Of a stretch of DNA of 64,000 nt, positions 40,618 through 51,500 are shown in pieces. The notes under the pieces are model-generated. The model did not search any database. It was not told the origin of the DNA and worked only from the letters and a program-made list of their open reading frames with translations. Source of the DNA: Yponomeuta sedellus (taxonomy: Eukaryota > Arthropoda > Insecta > Lepidoptera > Yponomeutidae). The stretch covers positions 11,176,794 through 11,240,793 of the forward strand of contig OW203748.1 of NCBI GenBank assembly GCA_934045075.1, in the 5' to 3' direction. Positions within the stretch are counted from its first letter, which is position 1, and every line of letters begins with the position of its first letter. The translations under genes and the position numbers were made by a program.

Positions 40618-41116
40618 GCCCGTCTGTTAGGTTTTAGGATATACCTAGGGCTCTGGAGTAAGCTCCGGTTTTCGCCAATTGTCGCCGGATTTCGTACTGA
40701 TGATCGAGTTCTGATTTCGAAATTAAAGTGTCATATTAGTTCCGATTCCGAAATTAAGTGTCATATTAGTTCCGATGTTTCTATTATACGAATATTTTTT
40801 TTTTATTTATAAATAAATATTCATGGACATATTACACAGATCTCGTTAGCCCTATACTAAGTACAAATAAATGACTTATGTTACAGGTGCTAACTCGACG
40901 ATAGATTTAATACAATAAATACATAGATAACATCCAAGACCCGAGACAAACTAGAAAAGTTCGTTTCCTAGTTTGACCCGGCCGGGGATCGAACCCGAGA
41001 CCTTCAGTTTTACAGTCAGCGTGCCAAACCGCTGCGCCACCGAGGCCGTCAGAAGAGAGAATATATCCGATTCTATCCGATAGTAGCCGAGGTATATTCT
41101 AAAAGCTAACTGACTG
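40618..41116. mobile_element. Inverted-repeat element M1, copy 2, split by SINE-B
   Basis: The ends GTCTGTTAGGTTTTAGGATA and GGTATATTCTAAAAGCTAAC; SINE-B (minus sense) occupies about 40800-41058. Confidence 0.75.
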
Positions 41117-41433
41117 TACTTAAGTTAGCGCCTCGCGCGATTCAATCTTCTTCGCGAGAGATGCCTGTTTAATTTGCGCGGGTTATACCCCTGGAATGAC
41201 ATGGTACTGCTGTTGCTTTGTAGACTACCAAATTGAGGCAATTAACAACCATTGTCTTGCTTATATCATTCTATTGAAGAACTATGTAAGTATTACTCCT
41301 GGGCCAGGTTGTGGGTTCGAATCCAATGTACCAATTTCATTTATTTCATTTAAGTATTCTGAACTGGAAATTCACTGCGTGAATTAGCGAGTGTCCACAC
41401 GTGTTTTAGTTTTTAAAATAGCTTTTAGAGATA

Positions 41434-41573
41434 AACCCCCTTATTCATAATGGTCCGCTAACTTAAAACAGCTGCTAGAGTGTTCTTTTTCATTCTGACT
41501 TAGGTCAATAGAAGAAGACAGAGCGAGGATTAGTAATGCTTTAAGTTGGCAGACTATTATGAATAAGGGGGTT
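41434..41573. mobile_element. Inverted-repeat element M9, 140 bp
   Basis: The ends AACCCCCTTATTCATAATGG and its near complement TATTATGAATAAGGGGGTT. The arms pair for about 35 bp with mismatches. Confidence 0.85.
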
Positions 41574-41701
41574 AGTCACATTGTTATATACAAAAGTTCA
41601 GGCTGATGATTCTCCAAACTGACTTTTAAGCCCGTAGGCTCACTTTCTGAGAGAAGGCCTGTGCTCTGCACCTAGCATAACATCTACATATAGGCACATA
41701 T

Positions 41702-41933
41702 AGTCGGTATAAAGGTAAAACTCATCAACTGCTTTTCCATTTCTTTATTTATAAACTGATAATTATTTTTGCCCAAAAATAACACTATCTAGTTAACACA
41801 TAAAAAAATAACGATGGGTGAGCGTTTTTATTTCTGAGCTAAATATGACATTTAGTATCTCAAATTCACATTAGCGCAATTTCTACGATTTGGCTCATTT
41901 GCAGTTACTGAATTTTACCTTTATACCGACGAT
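41702..41933. mobile_element. Inverted-repeat element M10
   Basis: TCGGTATAAAGGTAAAACTC and TTTTACCTTTATACCGACGA bound about 230 bp of AT-rich DNA. Confidence 0.8.
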
Positions 41934-41940
41934 ACATTAC

Positions 41941-42430
41941 TTCTGCCCCACACTAAGATACCCTGTGTCGTGGGAACCAGAAACAACGGCATCTTTACAT
42001 ACAGGCACATGATTATACTATTTTTATTTTTAATGCACTAACCCGTGCTAAGGAACAAATTTAAAAACCTATTTAGAGGCTAAAAATTTCACCCATGCCG
42101 GGATTCGAACCCGCAACCGTGCCAGCGTTCTACCAATTGAGCTCAATTGGTAGAGCGCTGGCACGGATAGCCAGAGGTTGCGGGTTCGAATCCCGGCATG
42201 GGTGAAATTTTTAGCCTCTAAATAGGTTTTTAAATACAGGCACATACATTACTTCTGGCCCCACACTAAGATACCCTGTGTCGTGGGAACCAGAAACAGC
42301 GACATCACAAACATGTAAACATCCAGCACCTCGGCTTTTTTTTTGTCTCCAGCCGGGACTCGAACACGGGACCTCTTGCATGGTAGGCAGAGGCGCTACC
42401 GCTACGCCAGAGAGGTCGTCACAGTGCGAC
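41941..42430 (-). mobile_element. tRNA-like SINE-D (two partial copies) split by SINE-A
   Basis: The CCCACACTAAGATACCCTGT block occurs at 41947 and 42259. The second copy runs on to a minus-strand tRNA-like head near 42340-42420 (box B GTTCGAGTCCCGGC). SINE-A lies at 42011-42233. Confidence 0.8.
42011..42233 (-). mobile_element. SINE-A fold-back within a 12-bp target duplication
   Basis: ATACAGGCACAT lies at 41999-42010 and 42234-42245. The sense tail is on the minus strand. The 5' half is present a second time inverted, meeting at AATTGAGCTCAATT near 42136-42149. Confidence 0.88.
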
Positions 42431-42589
42431 GTATATAAGCCACATAAGAAACATAATATATTAAAATAGAAAAAAACAGAACGGACAAACTTATAAGGTG
42501 AAAAAATAAAAGAGTCAATACATTTTGCCAACTCAACAGGATTTACCACAGATAGTTAATATAATAAATAATAACATGGATAAAAAATT

Positions 42590-42765
42590 GAACGCGACTC
42601 TGCAAACGTAGTGTAGGACGCCCTCCGACCAGGTGGGATGACGATCTGCGAAAAACAGCCGGCAGATGCTGGATGCGGCAAGCCGAAGGCAGGGCGCTAT
42701 GACGCTCATTAGGGGAGGGCTATGTCCAGCAGTGGGCTAATATAGCCTGAAGAAGAACAAGAAGA
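42590..42765 (+). pseudogene. RTE-like C-terminal scrap and 3' tail
   Basis: GGACGCCCTCCGACCAGGTG translates as RPPTRW; then GATGCTGGATGCGGCAAG and TATGTCCAGCAGTGGGCTAA lead to GAAGAACAAG. Confidence 0.8.
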
Positions 42766-42809
42766 AATTTAACGATATGTTTTTTGAACTAAAACTTTCG
42801 TAAGCACAA

Positions 42810-42895
42810 CACATTGTAGACTTTTAGTCTGGATTTACTTACGGGTGTTGTTATATCGGAAAAGTCCGACCAGGTTTCGCTCCGATTCGCAGAGC
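42810..42895. mobile_element. Single arm of the 8071 fold-back family
   Basis: AGCACAACACATTGTAGACT and TTACGGGTGTTGTTATATCG match one arm of 8071-8193 in reverse orientation. Confidence 0.7.
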
Positions 42896-42984
42896 TTAAT
42901 CATGGTGAGCAGAGACGGAGCTTGCGTCGTCGGTTGCTCGTCTCACACTCAAAACGATAACGATATGCATTAAAATCTATAAAA

Positions 42985-43075
42985 AGAAAAACTGAGGCCT
43001 CCTCTGAGAATCGAACCCACGGCCTCCAGGAGGTAATCCGAACGTGTTACCGCTAGACCGACGAGGCAGTAGATA
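42985..43075 (-). mobile_element. tRNA-like SINE head of another type
   Basis: On the minus strand the head has box A TCGGTCTAGCGGTAACACGT and box B GGGTTCGATTCTC. It could fold as a tRNA but lacks clean acceptor pairing; most likely a SINE. Confidence 0.6.
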
Positions 43076-43322
43076 ATTAATTACAATAAATATAATAATT
43101 GTAACGCTTTTGATGTGAGTGACGTCTGGTTATTTTATTAATTATAGTATTAATTAGTTTTTAAGCGCTAAGGTAACGTTTTCATTGCAAATATAGTCCA
43201 TTTTTTTGGGTACTTAGAAAGGTGTAAACATTCTTGATACGTATTTTTATCGAAATAAGTAAGTTAAGTTACTTAAAGATGAAAAGTGAAGTGAAAAATG
43301 TTTATTCAGGTGAATGTACATA

Positions 43323-43480
43323 TTTAAAAACCTATTTAGAGGCTAAAAATTTCACCCATGCCGGGATAGCCAGAGGTTGCGGGTTCGAATCCCGGCATGG
43401 GTGAAATTTTTAGCCTCTAAATAGGTTTTTAAATTTGTTCCTCAGCACGGGTTAGTGCATTAAAAATAATAATAGTGTAA
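43323..43480 (+). mobile_element. SINE-A fold-back within a 12-bp target duplication
   Basis: TGAATGTACATA lies at 43311-43322 and 43481-43492. The inverted left arm starts AAAAACCTATTTAGAGGC, as in the 42011 and 204 copies. The junction is ATGCCGGGATAGCCAGAGG. Confidence 0.88.
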
Positions 43481-43492
43481 TGAATGTACATA

Positions 43493-44544
43493 ATTATAAA
43501 TCTGTGAAGCTTCTAGAAAAGTGTCCCCACACTAGGTAGAGCCTGTATCGTGGGCGACGGTTTCAGTGTTGCTTAACAATAAATGTTACAGTACGATTAA
43601 ATTCGGTTAACGATTCGGCCAACCTCGGTTAATGTCGTGAATCCCTCATCTCTCACGTAGAGTTATCAATTTACAGATATGACCTTTAATTATACTACTC
43701 GTTGTCTTATTGAATACTATTGTAATATTTGGACTCCAGCAGAGCTACGCACAGAAGTAATACGAACCAAATACTCGAAAACAGCACCAGCTGACTTTAT
43801 TGTAGACAAACGAATATTTATAAAAACGAGCGTCACTCACGTCATGTGCTGGATTGCTCTCCAAAGAGAACGCATCTCCAAAACGCACCCTCAATCCATC
43901 ACATGCGATAGTGTACGTACAGTGAAGGAACACAATAATCACTTATGGTTAAATGAGCATATTTGGTACACGCACCCTTAATCTCTAAGGTACCCTTAAC
44001 AGTTTTGAAGATTCACCTACCCTTAAGTATATAAACAAGTAAGCAAATAAATTAACCATTACAAGAACAATAAACAATAATGTATAAAATGTAAAGCCAT
44101 ATCCAATAACCTATATTTACATTCTATATCAATCTCAATCTATCATACCCACCCACGTCATGTGCTGGATTGCTCTCCAAAGAGAACGCATCTCCAAATA
44201 ATACCATACAAGAATGATTTTGAGGAACAAAACTTCCTTTGTAGCTCAAAACTAACATAACACAATCGTTAACTGGTTTTAATTGTATTGTACATTATAC
44301 TTGCGTCAAGTTTTGTTTTAATTCAATACAAAAATAATATGGATAGAGGACGTATCACGATTGTTTACATTTTTTTAAGTACCTAAACAAATGAACTATG
44401 GGTAAAGTAAAAACAAATAAGTTACCGTCTTAAAAAGGTTAAAATGTACGTAAAATAATATTATGCAATTTGTCATTGCTTAGTCCATTAAATGTAAATT
44501 ACATTTTCCTACTTAGATCTTTAGTTCATATTTTGTTTCATATA
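43493..44544. other. Unique-looking stretch with one unassigned open frame
   Basis: A plus-strand frame of 100 codons (43679-43981) shows no domain. About 48 bp of it (GTCATGTGCTGGATTGCTCT ...) is repeated at 44157-44200. Coding status unproven. Confidence 0.35.
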
Positions 44545-44674
44545 TTAATCGATTATAAACGAAAATTAGAGTTTACACTGAACTCGATGGTCGTAACTAC
44601 GCTTAGATGTGTCTAAACGTCGTTACAACCATCGAGTCCAGTGTGTGCTTTACTTTTCGATTATAATTGATTAA
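44545..44674. mobile_element. Inverted-repeat element M11, 130 bp
   Basis: Imperfect arms of about 57 bp (ACACTGAACTCGATGGTCGT / ACAACCATCGAGTCCAGTGT) bounded by TTAATC and GATTAA. Confidence 0.85.
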
Positions 44675-44727
44675 TTAATTAATATATTTTTTTCTTTCTT
44701 TTTTGCCAAACTACTTATACCTATCTG

Positions 44728-44856
44728 TATAGTCCGGCAAAAAAGTCTAGAAATTTAAAAACACAACTTTGTATAGAGAAAAGTCACTTTTTGCGACTAG
44801 TGTGAATATTGTTTCCACAATTAATACTCGTATCTAGATTTTTTTGCCAAGCTGTA
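44728..44856. mobile_element. Inverted-repeat element M12
   Basis: The ends TATAGTCCGGCAAAAAAGTC and GATTTTTTTGCCAAGCTGTA are near complements. Confidence 0.65.
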
Positions 44857-45084
44857 GATTACATTTATAGTACCGTATTTTTTTGTTTTGGATTAAGTAC
44901 TACTTTAAGTTCATTAGTGGATGAAGGACGGAATTGAAGGCACCATGGATGAAGCACGAATCGAATTCAAATTATTTAATCCAATCATGGCCTAGTCTAA
45001 AAATGTCTATTAAAATAGTCTGTGGTAGAGATGTAAAGTTAGTGATGGCTATCATGAAATATTATTATACTTATGCAAATGATG

Positions 45085-45242
45085 TATTTTGCTTAAGACG
45101 ACTTGAGAAAAGATGGTCACAGTGGAGTTTATTTCCTGCTGCCATTTTCTCCACTACACTACGGCCCGAAGGCAGCGGCCGACATTTAAATTTTACATTG
45201 TGACATTCAGCAAGCACAATGTAAATTCTTTACGTTGAAATA
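45085..45242 (+). repeat. Repeat family F, plus sense
   Basis: CTTGAGAAAAGATGGTCACA, CCCGAAGGCAGCGGC and TTCTTTACGTTGAAATAGG, shared with 50395-50530. Confidence 0.65.
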
Positions 45243-45599
45243 GGTTGATATGATTTGACCTGATTTTACAAGGAAATTACGTAACCACAGCGAAGAAGTC
45301 ACTGGCTTTAGGGTCTGTGTTTCTGTATTTAAATTATCATATAAATAAAAGTCAAAATATGCGTGTGCACCTGTAATATCGTCAAAGACAAGAAGGCAGA
45401 AAAAAACATGGTGTTGCCACAATAAAAATTAATTGTTAATGTTGGTATAAATTCCAATACACAGATTAAAATGCCTCTAATGAGTGCTTGAGAGGAATAG
45501 CGTTTTTTTTATAAATAAGGCGTTTGAGTTTTAAGCAAGAGACACAGTTATATTAAACGGACCAAATGGCGATTATTTATTAGGTAAAACGTAATTCTC

Positions 45600-45760
45600 T
45601 TTTTAATGCACTAGCCCGTGCTAAGGACAATTTTAAAAGCCTATTAAGAGGCTAAAAATTCCACCCATGCCGGGATTCGAGCCCGCGACCTCTGGATAAA
45701 CGTGCCAGACGTCGCGGGTTCGAGTCCCGGCATGGGTGGAATTTTTTGCCTCTAAATAGT
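45600..45760 (-). mobile_element. SINE-A fold-back
   Basis: The tail (TTTTAATGCACTAGCCCGTG) and one body are on the minus strand; an inverted second body follows (GTCGCGGGTTCGAGTCCCGG). Confidence 0.75.
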
Positions 45761-45829
45761 TAGACGAAACTTAATTACGTAAACGTTTTAACTAATAAAT
45801 GAAAGCGATTTGACCAGTTTAATTCATAA

Positions 45830-46062
45830 ATACTGTCTGTTAGCTTTTAGAATACACCTCGGCTACTATCGGATAGAATCGGATATATTCGTGTAATTGA
45901 AATATCGGAACTAATGTGACACTTAATTTCGCAATAACTATTCATAATAGTAAAGAAAAGTTTTATACAGAGCAGGAAGTAGTATTACACTCGTGTGATT
46001 TCGGCGAAAACCGAAGCCTACTCTAGAGCCAGAGGTATATTCTAAAAGCTGACAGACTGTAT
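45830..46062. mobile_element. Inverted-repeat element M1, intact copy
   Basis: The ends ACTGTCTGTTAGCTTTTAGA and its near complement. The interior has AGAATCGGATATATTCGTGT and GGCGAAAACCGAAGCC. It is the reference for the two interrupted copies. Confidence 0.85.
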
Positions 46063-46154
46063 CTTAGAGATCGGCTTGATAAAAAGGTTACTGTAACAAT
46101 AAAATACTATCCCACGGGAACGCATTACCGGGATATATATTGGCCTTTTTTTTT

Positions 46155-46520
46155 GCATCTACTTAATGAGATGATTTATACAGCGTCCAGTGGTATCTTC
46201 ACTCACACTAGATGGGGGAAGGGACCACTCCGACGCTATAGTGCCTAGGACATGGTTTTATAGGTGGTGTAGGCTTGCCGGGATAACCGGGATATATAAC
46301 TAGCGATATAGGACTAGCGGTGTTACCCGCGGTTTGTCTGGGGATCCCCACAGGAATAAGATATTTTCCCGCAGTATAACGTAGCGTATGTGTTAATCCG
46401 GGGTGTCTCAATCCAGGGTGCTCACTCCATACCAAATTTCATTAAAATCGCTCCAGCCGTTTCGACGTGAAGAAGTCACAAACATACACACAAACCTACG
46501 CCTTTATTATATTAGTGTGA
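46155..46520 (+). repeat. Unclassified repeat followed by a common lepidopteran repeat end
   Basis: 46155-46280 matches 1300-1450. 46305-46520 matches 18674-18890 (CGGTGTTACCCGCGGTTTGT to CGCCTTTATTATATTAG). Confidence 0.6.
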
Positions 46521-46798
46521 TAAGTAAGTTATTTTTAAGCAAACCGCGCTTAGATTTAATGCCAAAAATGAGCTAAACCTAGTCATAATTGCTTGTTTTC
46601 TATGTTAGACGTAATTTTAGGCGTGTGACATGTTAGAATAGGTATATATGTCGTGAATTAAAACGCTTGTTACATAATTTACATAATTGCCTCCACAAAG
46701 TAGCGTGCAGACCCACGGTTAAAAAATAGCCTAGAAATTGTCTATAGTAAAATATAAAAAAATTGTATTTTCTAAGGTTAACACGAGTACTAGACATA

Positions 46799-46999
46799 AT
46801 TAAAACAGTTTTATACGGATTTCACTCTTTTTTTAATTATTTTTTTAAATTTTCCGACGTTTCGGCACTTTTACAGGTGCCGTGGTCTCGGATGACCGGT
46901 CATCCGAGACCACGGCACCTGTAAAAGTGCCGAAACGTCGGAAAATTGTAAAAAAAAATATAATAAACGAGTGAAATACGTATAAAACAGTTTTAATTA
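46799..46999. mobile_element. Fold-back element M6 with a perfect 100-bp palindrome
   Basis: 46848-46897 and 46898-46947 are exact complements with no spacer. Outer arms (TAATTAAAACAGTTTTATAC) pair imperfectly. The core has GACGTTTCGGCACTTTTACA and GGTGCCGTGGTCTCGG. Confidence 0.92.
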
Positions 47000-47117
47000 T
47001 AAAAGAAATGTTACGTTAATTATATTTGATTTTAACGAACAATCTTACATTTCATGCTTATTTATTTAATTTTTAATTTGATTTAGTTTATTCATCAGTA
47101 TTGTACAATTAATATTT

Positions 47118-47495
47118 TTGCATCGAATCGCTCGCAGTCCCGGCTGCCTGAGTGATCTTAAACGATCACGAAGGTTAAGCAACACAGGGCGCGTTCATCC
47201 ATCCATGCACTGGATGGGTAAACCGTCTACGACTAACGCCAGTGGCATTTTTCCGAGCGGTTCAGTGGGCAGTTGGTGCCGGCTGCCGTCGATAGATGGC
47301 AGTCGTTAAGCCAAGCTGTTGATGTCCTTAATAAAATAAAAAATAAAAATAAGTCGCAGGCCTTAGGGCGGCTTGAAAACTTCTGACAGTAAGACCAGCC
47401 ACTAGTCTTGCAAGCCCCCACCAATCCGGACTTGGCCGGTGGAGGATGGTCTATACCTTCCTCAGGGAACCCGTGCCCCTCGGTGGGGACATAAT
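47118..47495 (+). mobile_element. 5S-derived SINE with the longest 5S-like head
   Basis: GATCACGAAGGTTAAGCAAC, then GGGCGCG and GGATGGGTAAACCG, follow the order of 5S rRNA positions that carry the internal promoter. The body belongs to the subfamily of 7400-7640 (GATAGATGGCAGTCGTTAAG). Confidence 0.85.
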
Positions 47496-47499
47496 AGAT

Positions 47500-48280
47500 T
47501 GATGATAATGATTCTTTTAAGAATAAGAATAATTTATTCATGAACATAGGTAATAATAAAAGGTCTTAAGGCTTACATTAGTTCATTCCATGTTCTGCCC
47601 TTTAGAGCGTATGAATGTTCATGCAAACATGCAATAATAATAGTAATTCTCACGATATAATACTGCCTTTTGTGGCCATTTAGACACACCACAGGCTAAA
47701 TCTATGTATTTTTTTTTGGTTTATTGTGTATTTCTGTTGAGCTCATATTATGTCAATTTAACGGGTTATTTTGTTTCTGTGAGGTGTCTTGTTAGTGTAA
47801 AAACTATCTTTCTTTCTTATATTGTTAATTTTGTTATAAATGCTGTCGCCATTGCTATTTTTATTTCTTATCACCTATTCACAACCTGCATATAAAATTG
47901 TTCTTTATATACAGGGTGTGAATCTGCAATAGAGAAATATTTATAGACCAAAATATAAGACCAATTGTATTTGATCTTTTGTACTCGTATTTTTTTTTTA
48001 ATTAATAACAAAAAAATAACCTTTACATTTATGGTTTCACAAATTTCGCCAAACTGCAGTGCAGTTTGTTGGCGTTGCGCTCTTCCGTATCTGCCGTTTC
48101 TGTAACTATTTTTCCGGTATACAATAAAGAATTATCTTATCTTATAAGTCATATTGCCAGCTAATGCAGTCTACTCACGGTGTCAAACATGCAAGGAAAC
48201 CGATGATAAAAATAATACTTAAGTAAAATTCTGTTACGCCCTTTTGTGAGAAAACTGAGAAATTCGAAGACACAGTACTA
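47500..48280. other. AT-rich stretch without a gene
   Basis: It has T-rich open frames with membrane-like composition that are explained by base composition. No splice-supported exon. Confidence 0.4.
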
Positions 48281-48733
48281 CAGTTCCCTCCTTTCCCGTG
48301 GTCCACCTGCGTTATCCACCCGGGTGGACCACGGGATTATTTTTTTGCCCGTGGTCCACCTAGGTGGACAAGTTATGGTAGGTGGGTTGCCCACGGAAAT
48401 ATTGGGATATATGCTTTTTCACTATGATTATATTCTCATTTAAACTATATACATCATATATTATTATTAACTTTCCGTCGTAAGGTTGTCTGGAAGAAAT
48501 TGCTTTAAGCAATAAGGCCGCCAATTGTACTTTGTATCTTTACATGTTTTATGATATGTGCTCTGGTGTACAATAAAGAATATTCTTATCTCATTATATA
48601 TTACCAGGTGGACTACGGTCAAAACATTATTTTAAAATTATTTAAATCATGTTAAAGGTGGGCCACGGGGAAATATAACCCCGTGGTCTACCCGGGTGGA
48701 CTACGCAGGTGTACCACGGGAAAGGAGGGGTCA
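48281..48733. mobile_element. Inverted-repeat element M13 built of GTGGTCCACC palindromes
   Basis: CCTCCTTTCCCGTGGTCCAC and the complementary CACGGGAAAGGAGGGG bound it. Inside, CCCGTGGTCCACC and GGTGGACCACGGG words recur in both senses. A non-LTR 3' end (48475-48595) is inserted. Confidence 0.8.
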
Positions 48734-49067
48734 GTTAACCATTAACCTAATTTCTCAGCAAAGAGCGCGTGACAAAACGTTACTGCAGTATTTACTTAGT
48801 GAAATTCTATTCAGAAACTGGCCAATAGAAAACTGACTCTGTTGAGCGTTAATTGCGTTAATTGATTAACTAGTTACGTACATTTGTGTGTACTTGTATT
48901 ACTTGGCGTCCTGTAAAGCATATGTATAAGTGTTTTAGTTTTAAAATAAATACCTACTTCTTTGTTTTGTGAGAAATATTTGTGAAATCGCCGCCAATTG
49001 AAATTGTGGACTATGTATACAAACAGAAGTGAAAATTTTTTAAGGTTAACACGAGCACTAGACATAA

Positions 49068-49241
49068 TTAAAACTGTTTTTATACGGATTTATGCTCGTT
49101 TATTACATTTTTACAATTTTCCGACGTTTCGGCACTTTTTCAGGTGCCGTGGTCTCGGAGTCGTCCGAGACCACGACACAAAATAAGCATGTAAAAATGT
49201 AATAAACGAGCATAAATCCGTATAAAAACAGTTTTAATTAG
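49068..49241. mobile_element. Fold-back element M6, copy 3
   Basis: AATTAAAACTGTTTTTATAC and its complement at the right; the centre is CGGAGTCGTCCGAG. The palindromic core is shorter and less perfect than at 46848. Confidence 0.8.
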
Positions 49242-49469
49242 AAGTGAAAATGTGATATTTATCCTTATTTACTCGATGTTCTTTTGACGAATTTCACTGA
49301 AGATTATTTCTACTTACAGAAATGAAATCCACGTTTTGTGTGTACTGCATAGTTATTGTAATTTAAATATTGATTTTGAACCGAATGCAATAAGGAGCTT
49401 TATTTACAAAGTTCCCTATTTTAAAACGCATACAGCAGACAAAAAATCTGTTAAACATTTTCACAACGT

Positions 49470-49705
49470 TAACGCACGTTAAGCCGTTGGTGCCGGCTGT
49501 CATGTAATGGCAGTCGTTAAGACATGTCAGAGGCCTTATGGGCGCCTTGATAACTTCTGACAGTAAGGCCCGCCACTCGGCCACTGTCTTGCAATCCTCC
49601 ACCAACCCGGACTTGGCCCCCGTGGTGGAGTATGGCCTAACCTTCCTGCGATGCAGGAAGATACCCGTTCCCCAGCAGTGGGGACATACAAGGGTTGATA
49701 ACGAT
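49470..49705 (+). mobile_element. 5S-derived SINE, head-truncated
   Basis: It starts at CACGTTAAGCCGTTGGTGCC and ends at CAGTGGGGACATACAAGGGT. Confidence 0.8.
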
Positions 49706-50119
49706 TTGATTTCCACATCCACAACGCTCAACGCAACTTATCTTTGGTTTACAGCGCTGTTAATTGTGAATACATGTTTGTGTGTTTTGTTGGCAAATAC
49801 AACTGATAAAAAGAAATACAAGGTGTATATTTTTCCTCAACTTTTCTTTATTTAAAACATGGCAACAACTGTTTTCTTATATTTTACATTTCCACTACTC
49901 GTTAAGTTCTTGCGTTAGGCGTCGTCGATACCTTAATTAAAATACAGGGTGGCTCAGAATGTTACATCGAAACGAAACGAGGATGTGGCAGGTGTCAATG
50001 TAAGTAAACAACTTTCGGTTAAAAAGCCGTATACATAATCTGTGGTCGACTTTACAAGGGATAAACTATCACAGACATCTATCTGCATACATGAAGTGGC
50101 AATGGAGTAGTGTGTTTAT

Positions 50120-50289
50120 AAAGGGGCTTCTTAATGGGCCATATTTTCACTGCAATATGTGGCCGGCAACTATTGGTGTCCCTCTCCTACTCACATGTTA
50201 GAGAAAGACATAGACATAGTTACCAATAGACACCAATAGTTGTCGGCCACATATTGCAGTAAAAACATGGCCCGTTTAGAAGCCCCTTA
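50120..50289. mobile_element. Inverted-repeat element M14
   Basis: AAGGGGCTTCTTAATGGGCC and the matching GGCCCGTTTAGAAGCCCCTT; the arms pair for about 60 bp (CAATATGTGGCCGGCAACTA). Confidence 0.88.
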
Positions 50290-50394
50290 ATGCTTTGCTT
50301 TGGTATTTAATATTATCATGAAATCTTATTAGCTATACGTATAGGTGGCAACTGATTTATTTGGCTGGGTGTTTTCTCGTGGTCCCATTATTTA

Positions 50395-50530
50395 TGACTT
50401 GAGAAGAAATGGTCAGAGTGGAGTTTTTTTTCCCGCTGCCTTTTTCTCCACTACAATACGGCCCGAAGGCAGCGGCATGCATTTTACAGTGGCATTCAGC
50501 AAACAGAATGTAAATTCTTTACGTTGAAAT
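50395..50530 (+). repeat. Repeat family F, plus sense
   Basis: GGTCAGAGTGGAGTTTTTTT, CCCGAAGGCAGCGGCATG and TTCTTTACGTTGAAATAAA. Confidence 0.65.
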
Positions 50531-51058
50531 AAATAGATTTGATATTATAAGTCAAGCCGGTTTTATTTTAAAACTCACCATGTGTGCAGTATGGTCTGCG
50601 GTAAAGTGTATGCCTTGTAAAGTCGACCACAGACTATTTGTACAGTGAGGTATTAACGTGGTATTAACAGAGTGACTTCTTATGAAAAAAACACCGTTAT
50701 ATTCTGGGGTCGAAACATCCTCGTCTCTTCACAGCGAAAGCTTCTGGTATACACTTGAGGCTACTTTTAATTATTTTGCGAAAACAGTTGATATCCCGCG
50801 TGCAGGCCGGAATTTCCGTCAAGTAATTGAAAATAGCCCTGCACACAAGTAACATACATTCGTACCACTAAGCTTTGATAAAAATATAGAAATATATGTG
50901 TAATAGACCTTCGGTCTTACAAACTCCACAAATGCATTTGAGGAATGTTTTCAGGAATCATGTTTTTAAGTTCGGACCTGACCTAGATGTAAAAGTACAA
51001 CTGAGAAGTTAATTTAAAAAGATTTTTATTTTTAGAGTAACGCATCGCAATGAAACTT

Positions 51059-51120
51059 TGCCAGTACGTCTCGAGGACACAAATTACAACCTTAATTTGT
51101 GTCCTCGAAACGTATTGGCA
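51059..51120. repeat. Near-perfect 28-bp hairpin
   Basis: The arms 51059-51086 and 51093-51120 (CTCGAGGACACAAATTA / TAATTTGTGTCCTCGA) with a 6-base loop. Confidence 0.88.
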
Positions 51121-51159
51121 TCGTCCTGCATTAAACAATTTAAGGTTTGATAATGTGGG

Positions 51160-51500
51160 GACACATCATTTACAAAAAAAATATATATATTTCAGTAATA
51201 AAGTTTAACGAAGGTTAAAGCCATTTTTCTACATTTATTTTAAATCGGTGGGAAAACAGTTCGCAGTGTCATGGTGTCGAATCTGACGTCACGCCCAGTG
51301 TAAACAAACATCGTATCCTTAACCTAAGCGTGTTGAAGTGTAGTTGGTGTTTCAATCAAAATGGCTGAATGCATTATTATCTTTTGTTTTATTGAAAACA
51401 TCGAAAACCTAATCAATAGGTATTTTAAATCCTTTTAGTTTGTACTTCCCCTAATGTCGTTAAATCTTTGATTATTTGATACTGACGTCACGACTTTTAA
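51160..51500 (+). repeat. Repeat family M2, copy 3
   Basis: TCGAATCTGACGTCACGCC, AAATGGCTGA and TTAAATCTTTGATTATTTGA shared with 655-1290. Confidence 0.65.

Larger units (their letters stand above)
50040..50633. mobile_element. Possible larger inverted-repeat element with nested inserts
   Basis: TCTGTGGTCGACTTTACAAG at 50040 and its complement ending at 50633. M14 and a family-F copy lie between. Confidence 0.5.

Noticed and set aside
47150..47230. 5S rRNA gene
   Set aside because: Only part of the 5S order is kept, with many changes, and a SINE body follows.
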